A DNA stretch of 64,000 bases from assembly GCA_947568835.1 (NCBI GenBank), contig OX387605.1:16186418-16250417 (forward strand). Reading direction: 5' to 3'. This document shows, one piece after another, positions 13,056-24,640 of the stretch (position 1 is its first letter; each line of letters starts with the position of its first letter). Under the pieces are notes generated by a model. The model made no database searches and was not told the origin of the DNA. It saw only the letters and a program-made list of their open reading frames with translations. Source of the stretch: Protonemura montana. Its lineage: Eukaryota > Arthropoda > Insecta > Plecoptera > Nemouridae. A program made the translations under genes and the position numbers.

Positions 13056-15458
13056 ATGTCAATGTCATTCATCACTAATGGACATAACAACATGCTCTTA
13101 GAGCATAATGAGTCCGATTTTAAGATGTCCAAGTACAAAGTTGCTATGGTTCGGCATGGTGAGAGCGAATGGACGGTTAAAAATTGGTTTTGTGGGTGGT
13201 ACGATGCACCTTTAAGCAAGAAAGGTAAGTAATCAAATGTGAAAACTGAGAATTTCCTCAGCTCAATTCCACATTATTCATTCTGCTTAAAGTGTGCATT
13301 ATTATTTTAGGTCTGGATGAGGCGATAGTTTCTGCCAAAGCGCTGAGCGACATAGGGCTCAAATTTGATGTGGCACACACATCGTTGCTGCAGAGAGCTC
13401 ATCAAACTTTGGATGTAATTCTGAGAGAGATTGGACAGCCAGATTTACCGATACAACAGTCGTGGAGGCTGAACGAGAGACATTATGGTGCTTTAACAGG
13501 TTTTAACAAAGCCGAGACAGCAGATAAATATGGTTCTGAACAGGTTAGTTTTTGTCACATGTAAGTTACTGGTATGTAGATAGTATGCTACCATCTTTGG
13601 AATTTGAGTGAATGGGACCACAAAGTATGTACATGTTTCTAAGTTATTTTAGACTTTTAAACTAAATGTATTACCAACAAGGCTGGAGTGTAGCTTATAA
13701 ATTTCCTTGTAACAGATCAAATTTGTTTTCTAGCCAAAGTATTTCTTCCTTTGGCTGATAAATTTCTGTGTATTCCTACTTACTTTGTAAAAGTATACTG
13801 CTAGAAAAATAGACATTCAGTTCATTTCTAGGTACAGGATATTTCAGACTGCGATGCAATCTAACTCATATTTATTTTCTGACCTTGGTTGGGTCGGCCA
13901 TTCTCATTAGAATTTTCCTGTTACAGACTTAACTTTATAACGAATAAAGTCAACAATTAAATTCATAGAAGGTTTAATAAGGGACATAAATTCCTGCCGC
14001 TTATGTCTAGCAGATAAATTATAGAATGCAAATGAAAAGACTCGTGTACTGCCCTTGCGATACCTACTTCATATTTTAATAGGGACATAACTTTTTCTCT
14101 CTATTCTTGGTATTATTATCAAATTGCAGATGACCTTCATTGTAATAACCCAATGTTCAGTAACAAAAAATTTTAGTCAACAAGAAAAATGAAAATACTA
14201 ATTCTCCAATGTGTAATTGCTGGCTATTAGAATGCAATGCAGAGCATGATGCAATGCAATTAAGAACATGTCTTTAAAGGCAAAAACTTAACATTTCTAT
14301 GTACCTGCAGGTGCAAATTTGGCGGCGAAGTTTTGACACTTTGCCCCCGCCGATGAATGAAGATCACCGTTACTACGCTGACATTGTTAACAACCCAAAG
14401 TTCATAGCGGCAGGTCTGGAAGAAGAAGACATTCCTCGAGTTGAGTCGCTTAAGTCGACCATGCTAAGAGTTGTACCTTACTGGAATAAAGTTATTGTCC
14501 CACAGATAAAAAGCGGGAAAAAAATCTTGATAGTTGCTCATGGAACAAGCTTGCGAAGTTTGTTAAAACACATTGATGGTAGGTGTACATAAAAAATTAC
14601 TTTTGAAGACAATAATATGACTCAATATAAATCCATTTGAAACAACATAAAGCGATAAGAGAGGGCAATCCTTTCTCTCTGCATTTTTAATAGGCTGGTT
14701 CTTGAAAAGGTTTCAAATGCATTTTCTTTGCGGTCTTTTCAATGCATTGTGGTCAGTGTTTGAAAACTTTTTTTTTTTTTTTTTTAACTGAACAACTGTT
14801 GCAACATATTTAATTTAAAATTTTAGAGATAATCTAAAAGCCTATCCACAAACGCACAAGCGGGTGACGGATGGCTTTAGGTCAAGGTGTAACGCAGATG
14901 GTAAAATTACCGGAAGCTCACAAAAGACATAAATAGACGCTATAGTAAAGATTCGATGGGTATAATCGTGCTTCCTGATAATCACTGGAGCTCATTTCGT
15001 TTGAAACTAAACATATTTAATTGACTACCCTGACAGGGCATGGCTTTAACGCAGAGACAGTTGTGGTCGTTTGACTTTGACGCTGAAATAGAATGTCTCG
15101 GCACATCCATTTTTTTTATTTAACTATTGCGAACAAAGCCCCTTGTCGTTCCTGGGAATTGTTTTGTGTAATCTTATTTGAGACTGAATGTTGAATTTAT
15201 TTTAAATTGAGCTATCCGCTTCCATTTGTTGTTGGTAGACCTTTAATTGCGATAGTTTTACCAGCGACTAATCTTGTTACTTCAGAGATGCCCGAAGAGG
15301 AGATAATGAAGCTGAATTTACCAACTGGGATTCCGTTTCTTTACGAATTCGACCGTGACGTCCAGCCCGTTGTTTCCATGCGGTTTCTGAGCGACAAGGA
15401 GACTGTAGAACGGGCGATGGCGAAAGTCGCGTCCATCGGCAAAGGCTCTGACCGCTAG
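13056..15458 (+). CDS. PGAM: 2,3-bisphosphoglycerate-dependent phosphoglycerate mutase
   Basis: Interconverts 3- and 2-phosphoglycerate in cytosolic glycolysis and gluconeogenesis through a phosphohistidine. Exons: 13056-13224, 13311-13543, 14311-14578, 15286-15458, all GT-AG. From Met at 13125 the protein is 257 residues (human PGAM1 is 254) and the nucleophile falls at His11 in RHGES, exactly as in the family. Other active-site features are Arg62 (LLQR), LNERHYG with Glu89, WRRS (residues 115-118) and His188 in VAHGTSLR. The C-terminus has the conserved NLPTGIP block. The frame is open upstream to an ATG at 13056 (a stop lies at 13023), allowing a 23-residue extension MSMSFITNGHNN..., so the span given uses the longest start; 13125 is the more likely start. 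PGAM converges on RAB24. Confidence 0.95.
13544..14310 (+). other. PGAM intron 2
   Basis: The donor is CAG|GTTAGT and the acceptor is TGTACCTGCAG. The interior is AT-rich, with no repeat or nested frame seen. Confidence 0.85.
14579..15285 (+). other. PGAM intron 3
   Basis: The intron runs from GATG|GTAGGT to TTGTTACTTCAG and interrupts a codon in phase 1. It contains an 18-base T run (14768-14785) and otherwise no recognised feature. Confidence 0.85.
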
Positions 15459-15937
15459 CTGTGGCATCGACTCCTCGTGCAGTATTAGACAAGAGACTGA
15501 GGAGGTACCGAAATCTTGCATCACTAATCAATCATACTCTGTTGGGTTTCATACATACAGGGCATGTTTTTCATGTACAACTTGGAGACAAAATATGATT
15601 ATTGTTTATTGATGATAACATTTATTTTATATACTATAAATATATATATATATATACACATGTTTTAATAACAAATGTTGTTGTTCCTGTCCAAACTTAC
15701 ATTTTTGTTTTCTTAGTTATTAACATTCTAAATTGTGGTAGTAAACTTCGTCTTGCAAATTATATTGGTAAATAAGAGAACAATCGGTGAAAAACCATAA
15801 TGGTTGGATAATTGACATAAAGAGTTATCTTTGTTAAGGTAGACGTGGCATTTATCTTCTTTTAAGGGACTCATCTTATTAATTGAAATATAAAGTGACA
15901 AATACACAAGTCAATTAAATAAAAATTTTAAGACTGG
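15459..15937 (+). other. PGAM 3' untranslated region
   Basis: AT-rich sequence follows the TAG stop, including an (AT)n run near 15640-15656. Candidate AATAAA signals include one near 15917. The transcript end is not resolved. The tail faces that of RAB24. Confidence 0.45.
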
Positions 15938-16136
15938 GGTAAAGTTGCCGCACATTTTTATGTACGGCAAGCTCCCTCCATAACATAACTGTGGCGGTTT
16001 AAACATTGGATTGCCACTTTATAGTGGTCCAACCATTTTTATACTGGTATGATTTCACGATTGAAAGACCTCTGAGGCTTGCAGTAGAAGTCGAAGCGGC
16101 ATTAGCAACAAATAAAAAATGAGTGGCAACTCTACC
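15938..16136. mobile_element. Candidate MITE (14-bp imperfect terminal inverted repeats)
   Basis: GGTAAAGTTGCCGC at 15938-15951 and the complement of GTGGCAACTCTACC at 16123-16136 agree at 12 of 14 positions, both differences being transitions. The 199-bp interval has no coding potential. No convincing target-site duplication is visible and a T16-type run abuts the right end. A small non-autonomous DNA transposon is possible, but the arms are short. Confidence 0.3.
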
Positions 16137-18023
16137 AATTTTTTTTTTTTTTTTTTAGTATGTTAAATTAATTGGTGTTTTTCATGCATTGTCCGTGAAC
16201 AAATGTTAAAGTCTAGAAACCTTAAAAGTAATTATTGTAGAAGTAAAACACAGTACAAAATTTTGTGTGGAATTTCAAATTTTTCTCCCGCCAAAAAGTA
16301 TTCTTACCAAATCTTATGAAATGCTTGCAATAGCATGTTCTAAAAATGTTGATAGTTCACAGCTGTAAATTTGTATCTAACAACATTTACCAAGTTCAGG
16401 TACAATTCTTGTAAAAAATTTAAGATTGGACAGGAATGCCAATTGGCCTTTATGGCAAGAGTACCGTGGTAGGTACTAATATTAATAATGAAAGGCCTAA
16501 TGGAAGTTAAAATCTCTACTTTTTAAACCTATGTAGAAGAGAGTGATACGAATTGCTGTGCTCTTGATGTAAATGATGTATGTAAATGAAGAAGTTGCAC
16601 CATTCCTGTCAAAGGTACTGTAAAACATAAGACACAATGTGTTGTTTTCACCGCACATGAAGGACAAATAATTTTACAAGGAAACATTACGATGCAATTT
16701 ATTCTTCTTGCATATCTAAAAAGCAAAAGCAGTTATTTTTTTAACCAATTATTTCAAAATTGAATCTCTCAATATTTTAATCAGGATGATGTTGGGATTG
16801 TTTCATAGAGGATAGAATATAATCTAGTTTATTTGATCTAGTTAGTCACAAAATATGTACAATTACAACCACATGAACAAAATTGGTTACAAGTTACCTT
16901 CAATTAGCTCAGTGGTTTGTCCAGTCTGATTAACCATCCCACAAGTTGGTTGGAAGATTTTTGCAGTTCCGTGCGACTATTCAAGCCATTTTCTAACAAA
17001 CAATTTTGCTTAGAGCTGTGCTATTTCAGTCTTAATTAAAAATGGCTGAAATCATACGTGCCCCAACAAATCTTTCTATCTTTTGTGAGCATGGACATTA
17101 ATACTATTGGAATAGGTATCATCACGTGACGGCATACTGAATTTTAGAGTACAAATCATGATCTGATCATAATGCACGTATAAAAATTGGCTTTACCATT
17201 TTCATAGCACCCAGTCGATTTAAGTTTAAGGATTAACGACAAGGCAACAGCCAGGGAAAAACAGCAAAATCTATTAGATTCTAAGGGTGAGACAGGGTTA
17301 GAAAGGCATAAAACGATATACAAATGAGCATGCAAAAGTGATCATCTGTGATCTGGATTAGCTATCTCAACTCTTTGCTGATGTCACAAAAGTTGCTTGT
17401 CCAAATAAATTTTGTTATCTGATAATAGAAATCGTATAAAAATAAATTGTTCAATATAGGATTTTGCTACTAGTAGTTTGAAATTGTAAAAGAAGCATTG
17501 TTCACATAACATTGATAAAAGAGATGATGATATTTGTGGCTGTTTCAACTGCGAGTCAATTGTAAAGTTCAAATTATTTGTTTGCATAAATGGATTTTGT
17601 TCATTATACTGCCAGCAAACATTTCTTGCATTGCAATAAATAAATATATAAACAGAAAAAAATGTACCTTAAGTGCAACAGTTGCTAGATTGTTGCTCAT
17701 CACATTTTGTAAATCTAGTTTGACATGGCACAAAACTGATACGAGAATAACCTTTAATTTTTGGGCATGGCAATAGTACCAAATCACCAAATGGCATAAC
17801 AATTATTCCTTACGCATTATTATCATTACTATTATTATTATTACTACTACAGTTAAATCGGTTAAATCTTGTTGGTAGATTGGTAAGTGTATACCTAGGT
17901 AGGAAAGTTGTCATTGATGTTAATAAACAAATAATTACAACAATTTCTTTGAATAAGCTCTTTTAAAAATGTATTAAACAAAGCTATATGTATTCTCATA
18001 CAGCCAGTGGTCTTCATATGCAG
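16137..18023. other. Intergenic stretch between PGAM and RAB24 tails
   Basis: AT-rich, with short frames only. An imperfect ATT/ACT trinucleotide tract lies near 17815-17850. No recognised gene or repeat was found. It separates two converging genes and probably contains the 3' end of RAB24. Confidence 0.55.
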
Positions 18024-19150
18024 CTAGACTGCCCCATTTTGACTCGAACAGCACGAGCGTTTGTTTTCCTTTGCACTTAGTGTAATTGTGTCTTCTACTT
18101 GGCGTACGTTGTCGGGACTTGATATGAAATCCTCTGCTACTGTCTGGAACAGTTCCACTGCAAGAAAATGCAACATTGAATAAAAATACCTGTACAAATG
18201 TTCCTGAAAATATTTTACCTTAACTGTAATGATTAGAGAATACATTTATAAGACATTTTAGGCATAGATAGTACAAAGGATGTAAAATCAATGGTGACCA
18301 ACTGACCAACATTTTCTCCAGTTTTGCTTGATGTTTCGTAGAAAGTAGCCTGAATACCATCAGAGTAGCGATATGCGGTATTGATCTCCACTTGTCTGTT
18401 TTCAGACATGTCCTTTTTCGTCCCACAAATATATATACGGCAGTTTTCCTCCTGGCTCCTCAATTCATTCACCCAGAACTTTGCTCGATCCCACGAGGCG
18501 AGGTTACCGATATCGTAACATACTATGGCAGCTTTAGCTCCTCTATAATATATCCTACTCATCGATTCGTACCTGGCAATAGAATATGCTTTTATTAATT
18601 AAGATGACATTAAAATAACCCCTTAGTTAATGGCACATGGTACCTGCCATCGACAATGGGGTGGGTGGACAGTGAGTTAAAATCAGGATCACTAACCGTT
18701 CACTGCCTGCTGTGTCCCAAATTCCAATGACAAACTTTTTGTTATGTACTTGGACTTGCTTTGCAGCAAATGCTGCTCCAATAGTCTGGAAGAAAATACA
18801 ATGTGAGGAGCTGACCACACGTATTCTCGAATACATAGTCCAAGCGTATCTGTTTTCAGTAATGAGCTGATGTACCATAAAAAACGTGGTTTAAAGTACG
18901 TGGTTTGTTACTGTTTTACTACTAATTTATCCTTAATAGACTGCAATAGGCTGTCTGAACGGACAAGTTTTACCTTGGCCTTATTGATTCTTATTTCAAA
19001 TCGTGGTATTGTAATGTTATGTTCATTTTTAGGTTAACTTACATTTTGGTAAAATTCTGCAAATCTGCCGTAAGCGTATCGTTCTAGTAAACTTGTTTTT
19101 CCAACATATTCACTACCTAAGAGAACTATTTTCAGATCAACTCTACTCAT
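18024..19150 (-). CDS. RAB24: Ras-related GTPase Rab24
   Basis: Atypical Rab linked to autophagic and late endocytic traffic, with low GTPase activity and mainly GTP-bound (family knowledge). Exons in transcript order: 19150-19043, 18785-18697, 18572-18307, 18157-18024; all GT-AG, giving 198 residues. P-loop GSEYVGKT at 12-19; switch I YQNTIGAAF at 34-42; DTAGSE at 60-65 has Ser64 where most Rabs have the catalytic Gln, the Rab24 hallmark; [15 protein letters not shown] at 72-86; GTKKD at 116-120; ETSSKTG at 145-151. The Tyr in the P-loop (Tyr15) corresponds to the phosphorylated Tyr17 of mammalian Rab24. The tail [12 protein letters not shown] has the Cys pair eight residues in from the end region rather than at the very C-terminus, so conventional double prenylation is doubtful. 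The start ATG has no upstream rival. Confidence 0.95.
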
Positions 19151-19303
19151 TTTTTTTAAATAATAACTTTACGTTAATTCTGAACGATGAAACATGAGTC
19201 ATCTACAGTCATGTGCGAGGCCGTACAATAAAAACAATGACTAAATGATGCACACGTACGCTGCTGTGTTGAAGAACGTAGTCCGTTCTGCGTTCTAAGA
19301 TAT

Positions 19304-19315
19304 GGCGCGTGCGCC
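19304..19315. promoter_or_regulatory. NRF-1-like site upstream of RAB24
   Basis: GGCGCGTGCGCC is self-complementary apart from its centre and, read on the minus strand, contains GCGCACGCGC, matching the NRF-1 core GCGCAYGCGC. It lies about 155 bases upstream of the RAB24 start codon in a locally CpG-rich patch, the position expected for a housekeeping promoter. Assignment rests on motif and position only. Confidence 0.45.
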
Positions 19316-22300
19316 TGAAAGCAGAGTGGCAGTTAAAGGGACGTAGTGCGGTTGTCGTAATGTGCTCATGCAGGGGAGGAGATTGTGTGTCATAATATCA
19401 AGATATTGACAGATATTTACAAGAAAGAATCATTCTGTTATCAGATTATCTACACCCTGTGTTTGTCTCATCTTCGGAATAGCCCTCACGGCCTAATTCA
19501 AAGGTAGGTTGCAGCTGTGAGATCCTTCACCTCTATTTTGGTAAATCAATGGTAAGGGTTCGCCCCCTTTCTGTGCTTGTTTATTTGTTCAAGAGTAGGT
19601 TGGCAAGGGACTAGGGTGAGGATAGCGAGGACTCGATATAAAAATGTTACAAACTATTGTAATAGGATTGAATCGTTCACTCAAAGTTACTCCTCGATGT
19701 GTATTTTCAGGGTATATGCAGTATTATTTTGTTGCCTATCTGCAGTAGTACGGGTACCAAAATTATGTAACCCCACAAGGTACCTTTAAAAAATGTTTTA
19801 AAATCATCTTGCGTTCCTAGTCAAATTGCTCCATTTTTACAAGCATATATTTTGCTTTGGAAACTATATAAACCTCCGAGACCGTACCTACCCACATTCT
19901 TTTAGCTGTTTTTGATTGGGACATCGTCCATTTGTGCCACACATGCATCTCAAAAGAAAACTGGAATTACCATGAAAACCATTTGTGTGTAAGAATAAAG
20001 ACAGTTGGCGCAGTCTCGTGTTACTCATATCCTTTCGTTTCTCGTTCATCCGACGGTCAAACCACGATTTTGTGGTACATCAGCTCATTAATGAAAACAG
20101 ACACGCTTGGACTATGTCTAATTGTATTAGCTAACCGAATTATCGGCCTCCAAAGTGCGAATTGTCGTCGGAAATCAAAGAACAATAAACTCACGAATCC
20201 ATTAACGCTTGGCTACCCACCCGAGTGGCCAGAGATTGACAACGAAACGAAAGGGATATTGAAACATGATTCACTATACAGATAGTATACTCACTATCCT
20301 TACCCCGACGTTGCGCTACGTTCCTTTAAGCTGCTCCCGACGAGTAAAGTGCATTCTGTAGTTCTTCATCCCTTGAGGGAGTTGTTCTGTAATGTAATCC
20401 ATGCCAATCGCCGACTCAGTGACGCAGGCTGAGTAATTCCTGTGTATGCCTGTTGCCTTCGTTCCCCACTGAGATTGCTCTTATAAATTCCGACAGAAAG
20501 CACCTAGTTGGGAGTGAGATAAGCACTCCATAACCAAAACTCAGTCCTCTGTTATGCCTCCACGTTGAAGTTACCCAGCCGAATAGTTTTTAGTTCTTAC
20601 TGAAAACCCAATATCAAAGAAGAGTGCTACGATACATTAGTGATCGCTATGGGAAAAACGAAGCCTTACTAGTTCTTATATTATCAGTTTGGTTTTTTGA
20701 CTTGGCCATCCGTTCAATTCATAAATCTACCCAATTACCGAGCAGTAATTTTGCAGAGCCAACAGCTATTCTATTCTCTTTATGACACCGCATCTATGTA
20801 ATTTGCATACAATGCAAGAGCTCTTTTTTTTTCTGCAGTATCGGTTGGAGAATAGACCGATTCTATTTGTCCCCGGTGAATTGCAGAGATTTAAGCTAGC
20901 ATCCGACGTGAAACAAGCCAGGTTTTGCTTCTGAAATCTTTCATGGTGTTGACCGAGCATAGTTTATTCAGGAGTTCATTCGATGATCAAATCGAAGATG
21001 TACGGGGAAGCTATCTGCCGAACACCAAACGAGACCGACCGCTATGTAGCTATCTCTCTCTTACACGTTGCCGCCAGATGTAACATTGAATTATTTCTGA
21101 AGCAAGGGGAGAACTAGAAATGAAGATCAATGCATAAACACAAGGTGGATTTTGGTCTCAGGTTTGTGACGTTACCATACTGTAAAGGAACAAACAATAG
21201 GGTTGCGAAACCACGGAACGCTCTGCATTTAGCATCACCTTGCCGTTAAGTCACTTAAAATTGCCACATTAATTATTGTTCACTAGTTTGTGTATAAACG
21301 TAAGCTACTTCTAGTGATCAAATTCTAAAACAAAGGCTGTCAGTTCATAATAAGTGGATGCTGTTAACTCTGTACTTGATGCCAAATTGTACTCAGAAAA
21401 CATACGAACAGTTGCTCTAATAATTTTTATGTAAGTTATTCCTGCGGAAGAAACCTCCTCTGTCTCCAGAAAATGACAAAGGGTCCTCTTCTTGCCCACA
21501 TGCAGCTTATGAGTTAAGAAAATAGTGTTTTTTTGCACTTTGTAGCTCAAAATAATTTGGCAATTGAAAAAAGATTTTAGCAAACCTTTCTCGTGTAAAA
21601 TGAATCAAAGTATTGCCTAAGGCTGGAGACATAAAAACACATTTTCTAATGTGGTTACCGCGGGGCAAAATTCGTACCAAGGCTGAAAGCTTAGCAATTG
21701 TCAAGTCTTGCCAGTGACCCAAATAAACTGCATGCCATCATGATACTATACATATAAATTGCGAACAATCGCCTCGATCAAACAGTTTCTTAGCAGATTG
21801 TGTTGTTACATGACTATTGCGCTCCGGTTCTTGCGGAGGGCAAACAAGCAAATCTACTTGGCATTTTGAGTTACTCTAATGCGTTTGTGGACTACACCCC
21901 TATCAAGTTGCAGTCTCGTTTTTGCAGCTTGACATTTACAGAATTTAGATGGGTGAATTTCAGTTGCGCTTGTTTGTGTGTCAATTTGGTAATGCAAAGA
22001 TGTTCAGGAAAATTGAAAATGCCGGAAAGGGTGAATTGTGGTTCTCGTTTTCACTTCAATAACAAATTCTATAACCTTAGTACTTGAAACGTTCTAAAAT
22101 TGTAGGTTTACTGTACGTTTATTGCGCCGGTTCTATCCTAAGGACTGCTATAACTATTGTAAAAACTTGAAAATATTTATGAGTCTCAGCGCTGGGACTC
22201 GAGCTGTTTGCGTTTGGCCGTGAACATTCGGCGCAAAATTGTGCATTACAATACAATGGTACAAGTACCAACACAAATATGCATTGTCAATCTTTTTCTC

Positions 22301-24290
22301 CTTTTCGTAACTATTATTAAAAAATGTTCTATTTTAATTATTTAAATTAATTGCAAATTACATCAGCATATTACTTTGACTAGTGAAATAAAATGTGCCA
22401 AGCACACAAAATCTGATCAAAATTGGGAATGTCGTTCTTTGTGATTGCCTTTGATTTCGCACATGTCTTTTTAACGAGAAGAAGTGCAACTACTCTTATC
22501 TATTTGTTTTCAAAATTTGAATGGGTATTTTTATAGAATCGATATATTGCTTTTTGATATGTTATTAATCACTTTCAAGGCCAATAGGCATGGTTTTATC
22601 GAGGCTACATTTTATCGCAATTTAATTTAATTTTTTTTTGACACATATTAAGTGTTCTCGCAGCGTTTTATCTTCACATTGATAACCATTTGAAACACGT
22701 ATATGAAATTCAGAATTGGAGCAGTATTGTCATGCAACTTTTTTTATGGATGACGCTAAGTCAGCATGCCATTATTATACCACCAAATAAAGACAACTCT
22801 CATTTCACACTTCTTGTCATTTTATTGATTCGACTAAATCCGATTTTAAAAGCTGATTTTTACCGATTTTGAATCACACCTGTCGCCCGTGAATTACCGA
22901 CTGAACGAGACTTTAAGTTTGCAGCAAAAGGCTTCAAACAGTTAGTGATAAGAAATTGTTGTAAGCATTCTGGGAGCAAAATTGATGAGGTAAGCAAGCA
23001 GCAATAAAATCAATCAATCGTTATCTATAAGAGGTTACTAGTTGTATTGATATTATTGGAATGTTTGCGAAAATCCAAGTCGATACTTTTTTAAACGGTC
23101 GGTTTGCGTGAATTTTGACCATCTTGGAAAAAAGTGCAGACGTTCGAAGCAACCTGGACCACCTAGACACTCAAGTGGCGATTTCATTATTTGCTCAAGA
23201 AATTACAACTTCAGTTACAAGTTTTGAGGAAAGCAGAGTGATGACATCGAAAGGCTATTCAAATAAATCCCCTCATTCCTATATCCCGCAAATCCTATTC
23301 AAATCCGTATCGCGGCTGGCAGCGTTCCAAGGCCAAGGATTAACTTCTTGATTACAATATTTAGTAATTTGATGGAGTTTTCTACTAGAAATTGGCGTTA
23401 TGCACATTTACTTCTCAAGACTTTTAGGGGTCTTAATTTGCTTGAAAAAGCCTAAAAAACAGTGCATGGGGACTGGATGTGGTGAGGATTTCTATTCGAT
23501 ACTTTTTCGATTAGTGTCATCACACAAAGCCTTCAAATATGTGCAGTTTACCTCTTTTTCAACAACTCGCCTGTCAACGCTTTTCAAAATATCAACATTG
23601 GATCGGATAACAATCCTAGATACACTGACAAAAACTAGTGCTAAGGTTAAGTAAAGTAGACATGAGTCTAAAAACTACCTAGACACACTTTCCTTTTTAC
23701 ACAGTTTGTAAAAGTTCTTAAAAGTCTTTAGACGTGGACCTCTGGTCGCAGAGGGGATATGAGGACTCTTAGTCAACCTATAATCACAGCTATAATCGCT
23801 AAAACAATGTGTTTGTGAGATACGTTAAAATGTTATCTGGAGAGAGCTGAGTTTAATTTTATCTCATTGTAGTGTTTGAGAGACTTGAAAATAAAACAAG
23901 CTTTACGTGGATGTAAAGTGTAAACCAATAAAAACGATTGCATTCTCGTTTAAAAAAATATCGTTTCGACCAGCGAAGGTACATCAATGAAAAGAATGAA
24001 AATAATACAAATAATACAAATAATACAAATAATACAAATAATACAAATAATACAAATAATACATTCACCTCCACAGTCGCATAGCTACAGACTACAAAGT
24101 TGTAAACTTATTCCTGTTAGGATGAATTTGATGAATTTGGATGAATTGAATTGAATTGGAGTGGGGGCTAGGTCTGCTTTTACCCTTGATGAAGTAACTG
24201 GCATAAGTTGCGAAAGGTCGGGTAAATAATTTATTTTACTTAGCATACGAAAGCCCAGTTTTTAAATATATTTTTTTCAATGATGTAGAG
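19316..24290. other. Gene-poor intergenic stretch
   Basis: I see no recognisable protein family on either strand. Open frames are under 120 codons and mutually shadowing, and composition is AT-rich. The only structured feature is a nine-base minisatellite at 24000-24062, listed separately. Confidence 0.55.
24000..24062. repeat. Minisatellite, seven copies of a 9-base unit
   Basis: AAATAATAC is repeated seven times without interruption over 63 bases. The unit length is a multiple of three, so the minus strand reads as a Leu-Phe-Val repeat in an open frame. That frame is a by-product of the repeat and not a protein. Confidence 0.9.
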
Positions 24291-24292
24291 TG

Positions 24293-24640
24293 TGTGTGTT
24301 TTTTAACGACAGTTGGCCCGCATGTCATCCCAAAACGGCTGGTGGTGCCTCTACCGGAAAACTATATTCTCTCGCTGAACGGAGTCATGCTATGCAAAAT
24401 CAAATGAATGAAATTCAGTGTATTTCGCAGGGGCCAGAGTCCAAATGCTTGTTCACCAAACACGATATCCACACATTATCTGTTCACCGTCTGACGGATG
24501 GCTTCTTCCTCTGTGTTGCCGCTGAAATTACGTTTCTTTCGCCCGTGTCCAAGTGGAGAACTAATGTGCCGCTGGCATGCAATTCGCCGATAGGGCACGC
24601 GATAGCGAAAAGAATTGGAAAGATCATTCTTGAGTGGTAA
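24293..24640 (+). repeat. Dispersed repeat, copy 1 (related to 45657-45900)
   Basis: The first ~100 bases, from ACAGTTGGCCC to CTCGCTGAACGGA, align with 45672-45755 at roughly 80% identity by eye. Weaker collinear similarity continues downstream (near 24548 versus 45836). A 116-codon frame is open across it, but the second copy does not keep that frame, so it is probably non-coding transposon sequence. The family is not recognised and the ends are undefined. Confidence 0.5.

Noticed and set aside
24000-24062. CRISPR-like array
   Set aside because: Units are 9 bases with no spacers, in a eukaryotic genome. A simple minisatellite.
23859-24074. Leu-Phe-Val repeat protein on the minus strand
   Set aside because: Wholly produced by the nine-base minisatellite at 24000-24062.
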